This document shows, one piece after another, positions 16,755 to 25,352 of a DNA stretch of 64,000 nt. Made by a program: the position numbers and the translations under genes. The notes beneath the pieces are model-generated. The model was not told the origin of the DNA. It was given only the letters and a program-made list of their open reading frames with translations, and did no database searches. Position 1 is the first letter of the stretch, and each line of letters starts with the position of its first letter. The stretch spans positions 1 to 64,000 of the forward strand of contig NZ_JAVRHM010000014.1 of NCBI RefSeq assembly GCF_031846525.1, in the 5' to 3' direction. The stretch comes from Autumnicola patrickiae. Its GTDB lineage: Bacteria > Bacteroidota > Bacteroidia > Flavobacteriales > Flavobacteriaceae.

Positions 16755-19336
16755 TATGCGGAATTTCTACTTGCATTAATGTTACCATATAAGGAACGGG
16801 TTACCATTTTCTCATATATTTCCAGTAATGCAGCTTTATCCTCACTGTCCTGCAACTCCTGAACTTTTCTAAGAGCATGTTGCTGAATAGTTAGTAACGG
16901 CAGAACAATTTTTTCCCTGGCTTCAATAGAAGCACGCCCTGCAGGTTCATTTTCCATTAATCTTTTGTAACCTGTTACTTTCAGGATCATCGCTTTACTA
17001 CGTTGGAATTCAGCATGGATAAGTTTCCAGAATTCCCCAAACTCTTTATCGTCCTGCATATATGAAGTTAATTCAAAGAAAGACTTCGTAAGGCTCATCA
17101 TACTGTTTTCCAGTAAGGTTTTGAAAAAGATAGAATTGTTGTAAAGCTGAATCACTTTATCAAGATTCCCTTCTTTCTCATAATGTTCTATCGCAGTACC
17201 TACACCAAAGAATCCGGGAACATTCTGCTTTAATTGGCTCCAGCTACCTACAAATGGGATAGCACGAAGATCTTTAAGATTTAGTTGTGCAGATTTATTT
17301 CTCTTGGAAGGGCGGCTACCAATATTTGTTTTAGCGTAATATTTAAGCGTACTCATTTTTTCCAGGTAAGGAATAAACTTTTCGTGCTGCTTAAAATCAG
17401 TGTACGTCTTATAACTCAATTCAGCTAAACTGTTCATGGTTTCGCGGTCTTCATCAGAAAGGGTGTTACTTCCTTTACTGAATATTTCGTTAGAAACACC
17501 AGAACTTAATAGCTGCTCCAGGTTGTATCTGCAGGAATCTTTAGTTCCAAAATTTGAACTAATGGTTTGTCCCTGTACGGTTAACTGGATCTCTTCATTT
17601 TCAATACCTGAGCCAAGGGAAGCATAGAACTGGTGCGTCTTTCCTCCTCCTCTGGCTGGTGGTCCACCTCTGCCATCAAAGAAAATAACTTTTATTCCAT
17701 ATTCCCTGGATACCTGAGTAAGCATTTCTTTTGCTTTATAAATACTCCAGTTGGCCATAAGATAACCTCCATCTTTGGTACCATCGCTAAAGCCCAACAT
17801 TATTGTTTGCTTGTTATCCCTTCTCTTTAAATGCTCACTGTAAACAGGATCTTTATATAAGACCTCCATAGTTTTGTGTGCAGACTGAAGATCTGGAACA
17901 GTTTCGAATAAAGGGATAACATCCACACTTGGTTTCTCCCATCCACATGCTTTAAGGAAAGCAAAAGGAGTAAGTACTCCCTGTACAGATCCACAGTTAC
18001 TTATAATATAGCGGTTGGCTCCATGCTCTCCATTCTTCTTTTGAATTTCCTGCATTGCATAAACTGACGATATTGTGGATTTTGCGATACCCTCTTCAAA
18101 ATCTTCAGGATCGAGTTTTCCATTGGCGTTTTTCAGGACATCAATCTGTTCCTGGTCTGAAAGCTCATTATAATTTTCAGGGAAAATATTGGCACCTTTC
18201 TCATTTGAAACCTTAATGACTTCATTTAAAACCTCTTCATGAATACTAGCATCCTGACGGATATCAAGGGTCGCAAAATGGTAACCAAATAATCTTACTT
18301 TATTTAATAGATCATCTACTTCATCCAGGAATAAAGAATTATGTCTTTCAATTATAATATCCTTGATCTTCTGTAACTTAGACTTAAAATCCTGAATAGT
18401 TAGTTTAAGATCGTCTTCTCTGGAAACAGCTCCTTTATAAAGTGCAGATTCCAGTTCTGACATGATCTGGTCTACTTCTTCAAAGGTCACCCTTCGCTTT
18501 AATTTTCTTACATCTCTATAGTAATTAAGAAGAATGGTCCTTTTTAAACGTCTGGCTACTTTTAAAGTGATTTCAGTAGTGACAAAAGGATTTCCATCCC
18601 GGTCACCTCCCGGCCAGAAGCCAAGATTAATTACCTGATTGCCTACATCCTCACCTTCAAATATATTCTGCTGGATATAGTTGTAAATTTTACTTGTGCT
18701 TTGATAGAAAACATTTTCAAAATACCAGATTAGACTTACGGCCTCATCGTACGGAGTTGGCTTCTCTTTCTTAAAAAATGGTGTCTTGCCTAATTGAGCA
18801 AGTAATTTCTTAATACCAATTACATCATTTTGCTGAACAGCCTTATCTAGATCTGTAATTATTCCCAATACTGCTCCGGGGTAAAACTGTGTTGGGTGCG
18901 CCGTTAAAGTAGGGCGAACTTTAAATCTCTTCAAATAGTCACGCAACTCCTCTGTTTTATTTTTAGCTTCTGCCTCTTCCTTTACATTTCTAAGGGTACC
19001 GCGTCCATCCATGTTATTAACAATAGGAAAAGAAGCATCTTCGATAGCATCAAATAACACTACCTGTCTTTCTATAAATTGAATAAAACGGAACAACAGA
19101 TTATTTTTCTCCTCTTCAGAAGGATTTTCATGATACTTCTTGAAAAAGCTCTCGACTATTTCTGAAGGGTTCTTATTCTTCTTGAAACCCTTTTCGCAAA
19201 TATCCTGAAAAAGAGGCAACAAGGCTCCCGTTTTGCTAATATCGTTAAATGGAAGGGTCAGAAAAATACTATTGTACACCTGGTATTTCGCAAGTACACT
19301 TTCATTAAATCTTTCTAATTTTGGTTCTCTGTGCAT
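16754..19336 (-). CDS. ppc: Phosphoenolpyruvate carboxylase
   Basis: Forms oxaloacetate from PEP and bicarbonate, refilling the TCA cycle. At 860 residues it is of the bacterial type. Catalytic segments are LTAHPTQFYPGA (His near residue 147), GFWPGGDRDGNPFVT, MLGFSDGTKDGGYLMANW (near 520) and FDGRGGPPARGGGKTHQFY (near 557). The sequence ends ASRNSA instead of the RNTG end usual in well-studied enzymes, so the conserved C-terminal glycine is missing. It is the first gene of a three-gene coupled string with dinB and yihY. The upstream 85 bases contain the terminator of the Lrp-family gene. Confidence 0.97.
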   Translation of the reverse strand: MHREPKLERFNESVLAKYQVYNSIFLTLPFNDISKTGALLPLFQDICEKGFKKNKNPSEIVESFFKKYHENPSEEEKNNLLFRFIQFIERQVVLFDAIEDASFPIVNNMDGRGTLRNVKEEAEAKNKTEELRDYLKRFKVRPTLTAHPTQFYPGAVLGIITDLDKAVQQNDVIGIKKLLAQLGKTPFFKKEKPTPYDEAVSLIWYFENVFYQSTSKIYNYIQQNIFEGEDVGNQVINLGFWPGGDRDGNPFVTTEITLKVARRLKRTILLNYYRDVRKLKRRVTFEEVDQIMSELESALYKGAVSREDDLKLTIQDFKSKLQKIKDIIIERHNSLFLDEVDDLLNKVRLFGYHFATLDIRQDASIHEEVLNEVIKVSNEKGANIFPENYNELSDQEQIDVLKNANGKLDPEDFEEGIAKSTISSVYAMQEIQKKNGEHGANRYIISNCGSVQGVLTPFAFLKACGWEKPSVDVIPLFETVPDLQSAHKTMEVLYKDPVYSEHLKRRDNKQTIMLGFSDGTKDGGYLMANWSIYKAKEMLTQVSREYGIKVIFFDGRGGPPARGGGKTHQFYASLGSGIENEEIQLTVQGQTISSNFGTKDSCRYNLEQLLSSGVSNEIFSKGSNTLSDEDRETMNSLAELSYKTYTDFKQHEKFIPYLEKMSTLKYYAKTNIGSRPSKRNKSAQLNLKDLRAIPFVGSWSQLKQNVPGFFGVGTAIEHYEKEGNLDKVIQLYNNSIFFKTLLENSMMSLTKSFFELTSYMQDDKEFGEFWKLIHAEFQRSKAMILKVTGYKRLMENEPAGRASIEAREKIVLPLLTIQQHALRKVQELQDSEDKAALLEIYEKMVTRSLYGNINASRNSA

Positions 19337-19366
19337 AATTATTTTTGGTTTAACTTAAAGTTATTA

Positions 19367-19402
19367 AAAAACCCTTTAAACAAGGTAGCCTAAAGGGTTT
19401 TT
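19367..19402 (-). terminator. Terminator between the Lrp-family gene and ppc
   Basis: AAAAACCCTTTA (19367-19378) pairs perfectly with TAAAGGGTTTTT (19391-19402) over a 12-base loop, with A/T runs at both ends. It lies 20 bases after the Lrp-family stop and 31 bases before the ppc start, separating the two transcription units. Confidence 0.85.
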
Positions 19403-19421
19403 ATAAAAAGTTTAGGATACC

Positions 19422-19901
19422 CTACATATCTTGAAAAATGGAGTGCATTAAACGTTTTTTATCATTAATACTTTCCTCAAGGGAAATCATAGTTTCTGTT
19501 CTGTAAACACCTTCAATATCATCTAATTGGAAAATGATTTCCTTAGCGTGTTGCGTATTTCTAGCTCTTATTTTACAAAACACATTAAATTTACCTGTTG
19601 TCACGTGGGCAACGGTAATAAAAGGAATTTCATTTATACGCTCCAGAACAAATTTTGTCTGCGAAGTATTTTTTAGAAATACTCCCACATAGGCTATAAA
19701 GGCATAACCCAACTTTTTATAATCCAGAGTTAGCGAAGAACCTATAATTATTCCTGCTTCCTCCATTTTTTTTACTCTTACATGAACTGTACCGGCCGAT
19801 ATTAAAAGTTTCTTTGCAACATCGGTAAAAGGAGTTCTTGTATTCTCGATAAGCATATCAAGAATTTGATGATCTGTTTCGTCTAATTTAAACTTGGCCA
19901 T
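19422..19901 (-). CDS. Lrp/AsnC-family transcriptional regulator
   Basis: A 159-residue regulator. The N-terminal winged helix-turn-helix (about residues 1-60) has the family pattern LDETDHQILDMLIENTRTPF and AKKLLISAGTVHVRVKKMEE. The C-terminal RAM domain (about 70-145) normally binds an amino acid or other small ligand and drives octamer assembly. The ligand cannot be read from sequence. Proline dehydrogenase and ppc are nearby, and Lrp proteins often control amino acid metabolism, but no operator was identified, so any link is speculative. An exact -7 box lies at 19931-19938. Confidence 0.93.
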   Translation of the reverse strand: MAKFKLDETDHQILDMLIENTRTPFTDVAKKLLISAGTVHVRVKKMEEAGIIIGSSLTLDYKKLGYAFIAYVGVFLKNTSQTKFVLERINEIPFITVAHVTTGKFNVFCKIRARNTQHAKEIIFQLDDIEGVYRTETMISLEESINDKKRLMHSIFQDM

Positions 19902-19930
19902 TTCTTTAAACTTCTAATTTATTTGAAATT

Positions 19931-19938
19931 CAAAAATA
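19931..19938 (-). promoter_or_regulatory. Predicted Lrp-family gene promoter -7 box
   Basis: On the minus strand this reads TATTTTTG, an exact TAnnTTTG, 29 bases before the start. A TTTG on the same strand at 19962-19965 leaves 23 bases between the elements, the long end of the usual range. Confidence 0.5.
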
Positions 19939-19979
19939 ATACAAAATCATTGAATTATTGACAAACAATTGAAGAATTT

Positions 19980-21143
19980 CTAAGGTTTAAGGCTTAATTC
20001 CTTTTCATTTAAGAATATATTTTCAACTAAAACGTTTTCGCTTAATGTTTTCTGCCCCTCTGCCCTAATTTTACCTCCTTTACAGTCCACTTCTTTAAGT
20101 CCGAAACTTTGAATCTTTGGCTGTATTTTTTCCACATTTAACCTAAAAATTATCTTATCCTGTTCCAATTCTTCTTTAAACTGAATAGAAACATCTACGT
20201 TTTCACCATTGACCCGGCAATTTCTCAGGATTACATCATTGAATAATTTCTCATTTTCAGGTATTTTTTCATAATTTCTGAAGTCTATAGTTTTGTATTC
20301 TCCGGTTGTAATTGTATGTAAAGCTGAAATTAACGCAGCAAATACATATTTTCTCGTGATTTCACGATTATAATCATTAGGATAGTGACCTGCTTCAAAA
20401 AGTATTGTCGGCACTTCCTTATTTTGAAATGTATCTCCCGTACAGTTTAAGTTGAAAGCATCATCATAACGCCCAATTTGTTCTGATAGTTCCTCTTTAA
20501 GATCCTTCGCTATAGCCGAAATTACTTTCATGCTTTCCTTGCGACTCTCTGTTATTTTCCGCTCTTCATCCATAGAAGGGGTGAGAAAAGATAAAGTAGC
20601 TGATTTTGCCTTAGGCCCGGCAGTAAAAATAGTTCTTTGGTCATGGAGGTTTAGACAGAAATGTGGAGAAAATTTCTCGAATTGCTTGCGTAAAATCTGA
20701 CTTTCAACCTCCTGAAGATTTTGAGAATCCCTGTTTAAATCCACATTATTGGCATTTACACGGGTGTAAGCCCGGGCACCATCTGGATTAAGCATAGGGA
20801 TAACCCAAATTTGACAGTTTTCAAGAATATTTTCTACTACTGGAAAATCATTCTGCCGTCCGAAGGCATTTAGGAGATCAAAGACTGCTTTGGTTGTGGT
20901 CGATTCATTTCCGTGCATTTGCGACCAGGCCAATATTCTAATTTTTCCTCTTCCGGTTTTAATTACAGAAATAGATTCTCCTAAAGCAGATTTTCCAATT
21001 TCTTCAATAGTGAAATTTCCGGTAAGCTTTTTCAACTCTGGAACAATGTGATCCAGATTCAAATATCTTCCGGCGATATTTTGATTTTTAAAAGCAGGAT
21101 AATCCTGCATTAACTTTTGTAAATGTGAGGGATAGTTATTCAT
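19980..21143 (-). CDS. M14-family zinc carboxypeptidase-like metallopeptidase
   Basis: A zinc carboxypeptidase/deacylase-type protein. The M14 ligands are seen as H and E in QMHGNESTT, the third histidine in LNLHDQRTIF, and the catalytic glutamate probably in ILFEAGHYPND. The N-terminal two thirds hold the catalytic domain; about 100 residues of beta-rich C-terminal sequence follow. No signal peptide is present, so it looks cytoplasmic. The frame is open to 21185, but those extra codons translate palindromic operator DNA. The ATG at 21143 (MNNYPSHLQ, 387 residues) lies just inside the operator and is preferred. Substrate unknown. It is divergent from the XRE regulator and probably under its control. 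Confidence 0.85.
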   Translation of the reverse strand: MNNYPSHLQKLMQDYPAFKNQNIAGRYLNLDHIVPELKKLTGNFTIEEIGKSALGESISVIKTGRGKIRILAWSQMHGNESTTTKAVFDLLNAFGRQNDFPVVENILENCQIWVIPMLNPDGARAYTRVNANNVDLNRDSQNLQEVESQILRKQFEKFSPHFCLNLHDQRTIFTAGPKAKSATLSFLTPSMDEERKITESRKESMKVISAIAKDLKEELSEQIGRYDDAFNLNCTGDTFQNKEVPTILFEAGHYPNDYNREITRKYVFAALISALHTITTGEYKTIDFRNYEKIPENEKLFNDVILRNCRVNGENVDVSIQFKEELEQDKIIFRLNVEKIQPKIQSFGLKEVDCKGGKIRAEGQKTLSENVLVENIFLNEKELSLKP

Positions 21144-21144
21144 G

Positions 21145-21431
21145 TTTACAAAAGTAAATATTATAGATTTTACAATTGTAAACATGTAAATTTACTTGTA
21201 TCAGTTACAATTGTAAACAATCTGCATGATTCCCACTATAGTTGGATTGGAAAAAATCCTACAGCTCAAAATATGTTATATAATTATCTTATTTTTATAT
21301 ACTTAAGACACCTTATCTAAAGTGATAGATGTAGTTTAATAAAACTATTTACAATTGTAATTTGTAAAGTCGGGACATAAGTTTTACATTTGTAAATACC
21401 TTTTAGAGGTTGATGATTTTACAATGGTAAA
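21145..21431. promoter_or_regulatory. Operator array: six TTTACAATTGTAAA-type palindromes
   Basis: Six 14-bp sites match TTTACAATTGTAAA at 12 or more positions. They lie at 21145-21158, 21169-21182 (perfect), 21204-21217, 21348-21361, 21383-21396 and 21418-21431. A reversed half-site pair, GTAAATTTAC, is at 21186-21195. Centres of sites 2 and 3, 4 and 5, and 5 and 6 are each exactly 35 bp apart; sites 1 and 2 are 24 bp apart. Site 1 contains the predicted -7 box of the M14 gene, site 5 contains that of the XRE gene, and site 6 covers the XRE start codon. The natural ligand is the XRE protein encoded next door, giving autorepression and joint control; that is inference from position and symmetry. 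Confidence 0.8.
21361..21392 (+). promoter_or_regulatory. Predicted XRE-gene promoter (-33 TTTG, -7 TACATTTG)
   Basis: TTTG at 21361-21364 and TACATTTG at 21385-21392 (exact TAnnTTTG) are 20 bases apart, close to the best Bacteroidota spacing. The -7 box lies inside the operator at 21383-21396 and the -33 element abuts the operator at 21348-21361, so repressor binding should block polymerase. Confidence 0.65.
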
Positions 21432-21843
21432 CACCGATAAATTCGCTTCAAGACTTAACAAGATCATTAAATTCTATGATCTTTCTGCCGCATCTTTTGC
21501 AGATAAAATTGAAGTTGGACGCTCGTCTATTTCTCATATTTTATCTGGCAGAAACAAACCAAGTCTGGATTTTGTGATGAAGGTTGTAAAGACTTTTCCT
21601 GAAGTGGAACTTTATTGGTTGCTGAATGGTAAAGGATCTTTTCCTAAAGAAGATATGGATGATCGCTTGCCTCCTTCCGAAGAAAAAAAGCAAATAACAG
21701 AAAAGGAAATACCGCAAAATAATCAACCTTCAAAAATGCCAATTATCGACCCTGAGCAACAAAGAAGAACCGGCTCATCAAAAGCAATTAAAAAAATTGT
21801 GATTTTCTATGAGGATGGAACATTTGACGCCTTTGAAAATTGA
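21424..21843 (+). CDS. XRE-family helix-turn-helix transcriptional regulator
   Basis: A 139-residue regulator. Residues 5-70 form an XRE/lambda-Cro-type HTH, with the recognition region VGRSSISHILSGRNKPSLDF, followed by VELYWLLNGKG, typical of this family. The middle (about 75-118) is polar and likely disordered. The last 20 residues contain KKIVIFYEDGTFDAFEN, a short beta-type tail whose role is unknown. No S24 peptidase domain is present, so it is not a LexA/CI-type self-cleaving repressor. Its start codon is inside a palindromic operator, so repression of its own synthesis is expected. The divergent M14 gene and the following lipoprotein gene are probable members of the same unit. Confidence 0.9.
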   Translation: MVNTDKFASRLNKIIKFYDLSAASFADKIEVGRSSISHILSGRNKPSLDFVMKVVKTFPEVELYWLLNGKGSFPKEDMDDRLPPSEEKKQITEKEIPQNNQPSKMPIIDPEQQRRTGSSKAIKKIVIFYEDGTFDAFEN

Positions 21844-21874
21844 ATAATCCTGCAAAAAGAATTTACTTTGCAGT

Positions 21875-22249
21875 ATGCGGAAATTCCTATTTATTGCAAC
21901 GTGTAGTTTTTTAATGACAGCCTGCTTTCAACCAGAAAGGAACTGTGAAGATTACAGAACAGGCACCTTTGAATTTGAATCTTATCTTAACGGAGAAATT
22001 GTTACCTCCCGATTTATTAGAAATGATTCAATAGAAATAGACCAGTTCCAGGGAAAGGCAGATACTTCTTCTGTACGATGGATAAATGATTGCGAATTTA
22101 TTTTGAAGAACCTCAATCCCAAAAATATGGCTGAAAGAAAGCCAATTCATATGAAAATACTCACCACCAGCAAAAGCGGATACACTTTTGAATATGGCGT
22201 GGTGGGAGAAAATCGGAAAGAACGCGGTTCTGTTAGAAAAGTAGAGTAA
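21875..22249 (+). CDS. Small lipoprotein, function unknown
   Basis: A 124-residue protein with a lipoprotein signal (MRKFLFIATCSFLMTAC, lipobox LMTAC, Cys17), so it should be anchored in a membrane on the periplasmic side. The mature part has a CxxY pair (NCEDYRTGTFEFESY) and a later WINDCEF, and appears all-beta. It starts 31 bases after the XRE stop and may be co-transcribed. It converges with mscL, only 5 bases between stops, and no terminator hairpin was found there. From memory, similar small proteins sit beside topoisomerase IV genes in related genomes; no function is known. Confidence 0.75.
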   Translation: MRKFLFIATCSFLMTACFQPERNCEDYRTGTFEFESYLNGEIVTSRFIRNDSIEIDQFQGKADTSSVRWINDCEFILKNLNPKNMAERKPIHMKILTTSKSGYTFEYGVVGENRKERGSVRKVE

Positions 22250-22254
22250 ATAGC

Positions 22255-22704
22255 CTAATTACCTCTTTCGCGAAGTAGTTTATTCTGCTCCTCCATTAAA
22301 TCATTTAGATTTGAAAGTAATTCAATATCTTTTGGAGTAACAACAGTTGGATTTTTTGGATCTTCTGCTTTCTTTTTAAACCGATTGATAAATTTTACTA
22401 CAATAAAGATTGTAAGGCCTATAATTAGAAAGTCTATTAGGGCCTGCACCAACATTCCGTATCCAATCGCGACCTCTTCTACAGCAACAGTACCATCGGC
22501 AGCTGCTACCCCCTCTTGTAGGACAAGCTTTTTATCTGTATAATTAATATTTCCTGTAAGTATACTAAGCGGCGGCATAACCACCTGCTTTACAAGAGCA
22601 TCAACAACGCGGTTAAAGGCGGTACCAATAATAATACCTACCGCCATGTCTATCATGTTGCCTTTTACAGCAAATTCTTTAAATTCCTGAATAAAACCAG
22701 CCAT
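22255..22704 (-). CDS. mscL: Large-conductance mechanosensitive channel
   Basis: A pentameric inner-membrane channel that opens under membrane tension to release solutes during osmotic downshock. The N-terminus MAGFIQEFKEFAVKGNMIDM and helix 1 (AVGIIIGTAFNRVVDALV) match the family, including the tight glycine-packed pore. Helix 2 is ALIDFLIIGLTIFIVVKFIN, followed by a charged C-terminal bundle. At 149 residues it is normal. Its ATG overlaps the parC stop (TAATG), so it is the last gene of the coupled parE-orf162-parC-mscL unit, an unexpected partner for a topoisomerase. Confidence 0.95.
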   Translation of the reverse strand: MAGFIQEFKEFAVKGNMIDMAVGIIIGTAFNRVVDALVKQVVMPPLSILTGNINYTDKKLVLQEGVAAADGTVAVEEVAIGYGMLVQALIDFLIIGLTIFIVVKFINRFKKKAEDPKNPTVVTPKDIELLSNLNDLMEEQNKLLRERGN

Positions 22705-25352
22705 TACTCGTCAAATAATTTTGTTTGATTTTCTGAAGACAAAGAATCGTTGTCTTTATCTTTTACCTTTTCCGGACCTTTTCTATTATCCGCAACAGTT
22801 TCATCATCTACAACATCCATATCGTCCGCAGGAGTTTCCTCTTCCTCTTCATAAGGCAGTGGATCGAGAATGTTTATCTGTTTCACTTTTTCTGTAGTTA
22901 ACTGATTCCCGAGTGCTTTGATTCCTTTTACAGAGATAAATTCTTCAATATTTAATTTTTCACTTGGCCGCTGATCTTTTCCTCTTTGTTTTCCGTAAAT
23001 AATTTCTGCTACAGGAAAATAATCTGTAGAAACTACTTCCAAAAAGGACTTCTCATGTTCACTTATAAATTTCTCTTCTTTTTCCGGATTTTCTATCAAA
23101 AAACGTTTTACATAATACCGCTCCTTTTCGGGTTCCCAGTAAATAGCTGAAATTGGTTTTTTTGGGGACCATTTTTCAAGTACTACCATCTCGTCATCAA
23201 AACGATTGGTGAGCTCTGGTATTACTGTTTTGGCAAAACCATCCTGGGTAACAATTAAAAGACGATCTTCCCCCTTAAATTCTCCAAGAAGTTCCCCCCT
23301 ACCATCTACGTTTAGCCTGTTTACGGTATCATCAAACCAGATTCTACGGGGTTTTAAAGTAGAAACACCTTCCTCTTTAAGTTCAATTCTTTTTACAGAA
23401 TATTTAGTGACGATATTTCCTTTTACATTTCTTCCTTTTATAAGGACATCTGCAAAATCAACATCAAATTTTACTTTACGAATGCTTCCTACCTGTCGCA
23501 GGAACACCGTAATAACTTCTGCCTCACCATTGGGGTTAGAAGAAAAATATAAAACTCTTGAATCTTTTTTCCCCTGCGTTAAATCGTATTCCCGGTCTCT
23601 GGTTACCGATGTTACAGCAAATCGCTTCACATAAGTGCTACCGCCTTTACCATCACGATAAACCATATTATAGATTGTACGTTTATCCTTCTTCTTAAAA
23701 ATAGCAACATGAATAATATCTTTACCAATAAAAGTTTTGGTGTCTACCTTAGTGACCATCATTTTTCCATCGGCCGTAAAACAGATAACATTATCTATAT
23801 CTGAGCAATCTGTTACGTACTCATCCTTCTTTAAAGCGGTTCCAACAAAACCTTCTTTCCGGTTTACATAGAGTTTTGTATTTCTTATTACAACCTTTGT
23901 AGCTTCAATATCTTCAAATATTCTAAGCTCGGTTTTGCGCTCTTTTCCTGTTCCGTAGTCTTTTTTAAGTTTTCTAAAATACGCTACAGCATAATCCACC
24001 AGGTTATCCAGATGATGCTTTATATTGGCTATCTGATCTTCCAAAGCATCAATTTTCTGCTGTGCTTTGTCGATATCGAATTTGGAAATTCTCTTGATTC
24101 TGATTTCCGTAAGCCTTACAATGTCGTCTTCGGTTACTTCGCGCTTAAGATGTTTGATATGAGGCTTTAGCCCGTCTGCTATTGCTTTTATAACCCCCTC
24201 CCATGTTTCCTGCTCTTCAATATCCCGGTAAATCCTGTTCTCAATAAAAATCCTTTCCAAAGAAGCAAAATGCCACTGCTCCTCCAGCTCATCCAGGTTA
24301 ATCTCCAGTTCACGCTTAAGTAAGTGAAGCGTATGATCTGTAGACTGACGCAAAATTTCAGATACCCCAAGAAAAATAGGTTTATTATCTATAATCACAC
24401 AACCTAACGGCGAAATAGAATTTTCACATTGCGTAAAGGCAAATAAGGCATCTATTGTTTTATCGGGAGAAATATTTGGAGGAAGATGAATAAGAATTTC
24501 CACTTCTGCAGCGGTGTTATCTTCAATTCGTTTTATTTTTATCTTCCCTTTATCATTCGCTTTTAGAATAGAATCTATTAAAGAAGTAGTATTGGTTCCG
24601 TAAGGAATTTCGGTAATGGCAAGGGTATTCTTGTCATATTGAGAAATTTTCGCCCGCACCCGTACTCTTCCGCCACGCAAACCATCATTATAATCTGTAA
24701 TATCTGCTTCTCCCCCGGTAGGAAAATCGGGAAAAATTTTAAACTTTTTTCCCTGTAAATGTTTTATAGAAGCATCTATAATTTCATTGAAGTTATGCGG
24801 TAATACTCTTGTGCTTAAACCAACAGCAATACCCTCTGCGCCCTGGGCGAGCAGCATTGGAAATTTCACCGGAAGATTTACAGGTTCCTTTTTACGTCCG
24901 TCATACGATAGCTGCCATTCTGTAAGCTTCGGATTAAAAAGAACTTCCAGTGCAAATTTAGAAAGTCGTGCTTCAATGTAACGCGGTGCTGCTGCCCGGT
25001 CTCCTGTTAAAATATTTCCCCAGTTTCCCTGGGTGTCGATAAGGATATCTTTCTGCCCAATCTGCACCATGGCATCTCCAATACTGGCATCCCCATGTGG
25101 ATGGTATTGCATAGTATGACCCACAATATTGGCAACTTTGTTGTATCGGCCATCGTCCAGGTCTTTCATCGAGTGCATGATCCTGCGCTGTACAGGCTTA
25201 AAACCATCTTCTATTGCAGGTACAGCCCTCTCTAAGATAACATACGAAGCATAATCCAGGAACCAGTCTTTGTACATCCCGGTTACCCTAATAAGCTCTT
25301 CTTTAGGTTGTTCAAAATGTTCTTCCTGAGCTCCTTCTTGGTTTTCTTCCAT
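22704..25352 (-). CDS. parC: DNA topoisomerase IV subunit A
   Basis: The DNA-cleaving subunit of topoisomerase IV, which separates replicated chromosomes. At 882 residues it is a Bacteroidota-type ParC. Catalytic tyrosine Y125 lies in AAAPRYIEARL; the quinolone pocket is YHPHGDASIGDAM (Ser90, Asp93). Unlike GyrA in this window, its C-terminal region has no clear GyrA box, consistent with relaxation and decatenation and not supercoiling. The last 60 residues are very acidic. The start overlaps the stop of the upstream small membrane-protein gene by one base, and mscL overlaps its own stop. Confidence 0.96.
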   Translation of the reverse strand: MEENQEGAQEEHFEQPKEELIRVTGMYKDWFLDYASYVILERAVPAIEDGFKPVQRRIMHSMKDLDDGRYNKVANIVGHTMQYHPHGDASIGDAMVQIGQKDILIDTQGNWGNILTGDRAAAPRYIEARLSKFALEVLFNPKLTEWQLSYDGRKKEPVNLPVKFPMLLAQGAEGIAVGLSTRVLPHNFNEIIDASIKHLQGKKFKIFPDFPTGGEADITDYNDGLRGGRVRVRAKISQYDKNTLAITEIPYGTNTTSLIDSILKANDKGKIKIKRIEDNTAAEVEILIHLPPNISPDKTIDALFAFTQCENSISPLGCVIIDNKPIFLGVSEILRQSTDHTLHLLKRELEINLDELEEQWHFASLERIFIENRIYRDIEEQETWEGVIKAIADGLKPHIKHLKREVTEDDIVRLTEIRIKRISKFDIDKAQQKIDALEDQIANIKHHLDNLVDYAVAYFRKLKKDYGTGKERKTELRIFEDIEATKVVIRNTKLYVNRKEGFVGTALKKDEYVTDCSDIDNVICFTADGKMMVTKVDTKTFIGKDIIHVAIFKKKDKRTIYNMVYRDGKGGSTYVKRFAVTSVTRDREYDLTQGKKDSRVLYFSSNPNGEAEVITVFLRQVGSIRKVKFDVDFADVLIKGRNVKGNIVTKYSVKRIELKEEGVSTLKPRRIWFDDTVNRLNVDGRGELLGEFKGEDRLLIVTQDGFAKTVIPELTNRFDDEMVVLEKWSPKKPISAIYWEPEKERYYVKRFLIENPEKEEKFISEHEKSFLEVVSTDYFPVAEIIYGKQRGKDQRPSEKLNIEEFISVKGIKALGNQLTTEKVKQINILDPLPYEEEEETPADDMDVVDDETVADNRKGPEKVKDKDNDSLSSENQTKLFDE

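Noticed and set aside
22704..25352. Second gyrA copy
   Set aside because: The shorter N-terminal context, absence of a clear GyrA box and pairing with parE show it is parC.
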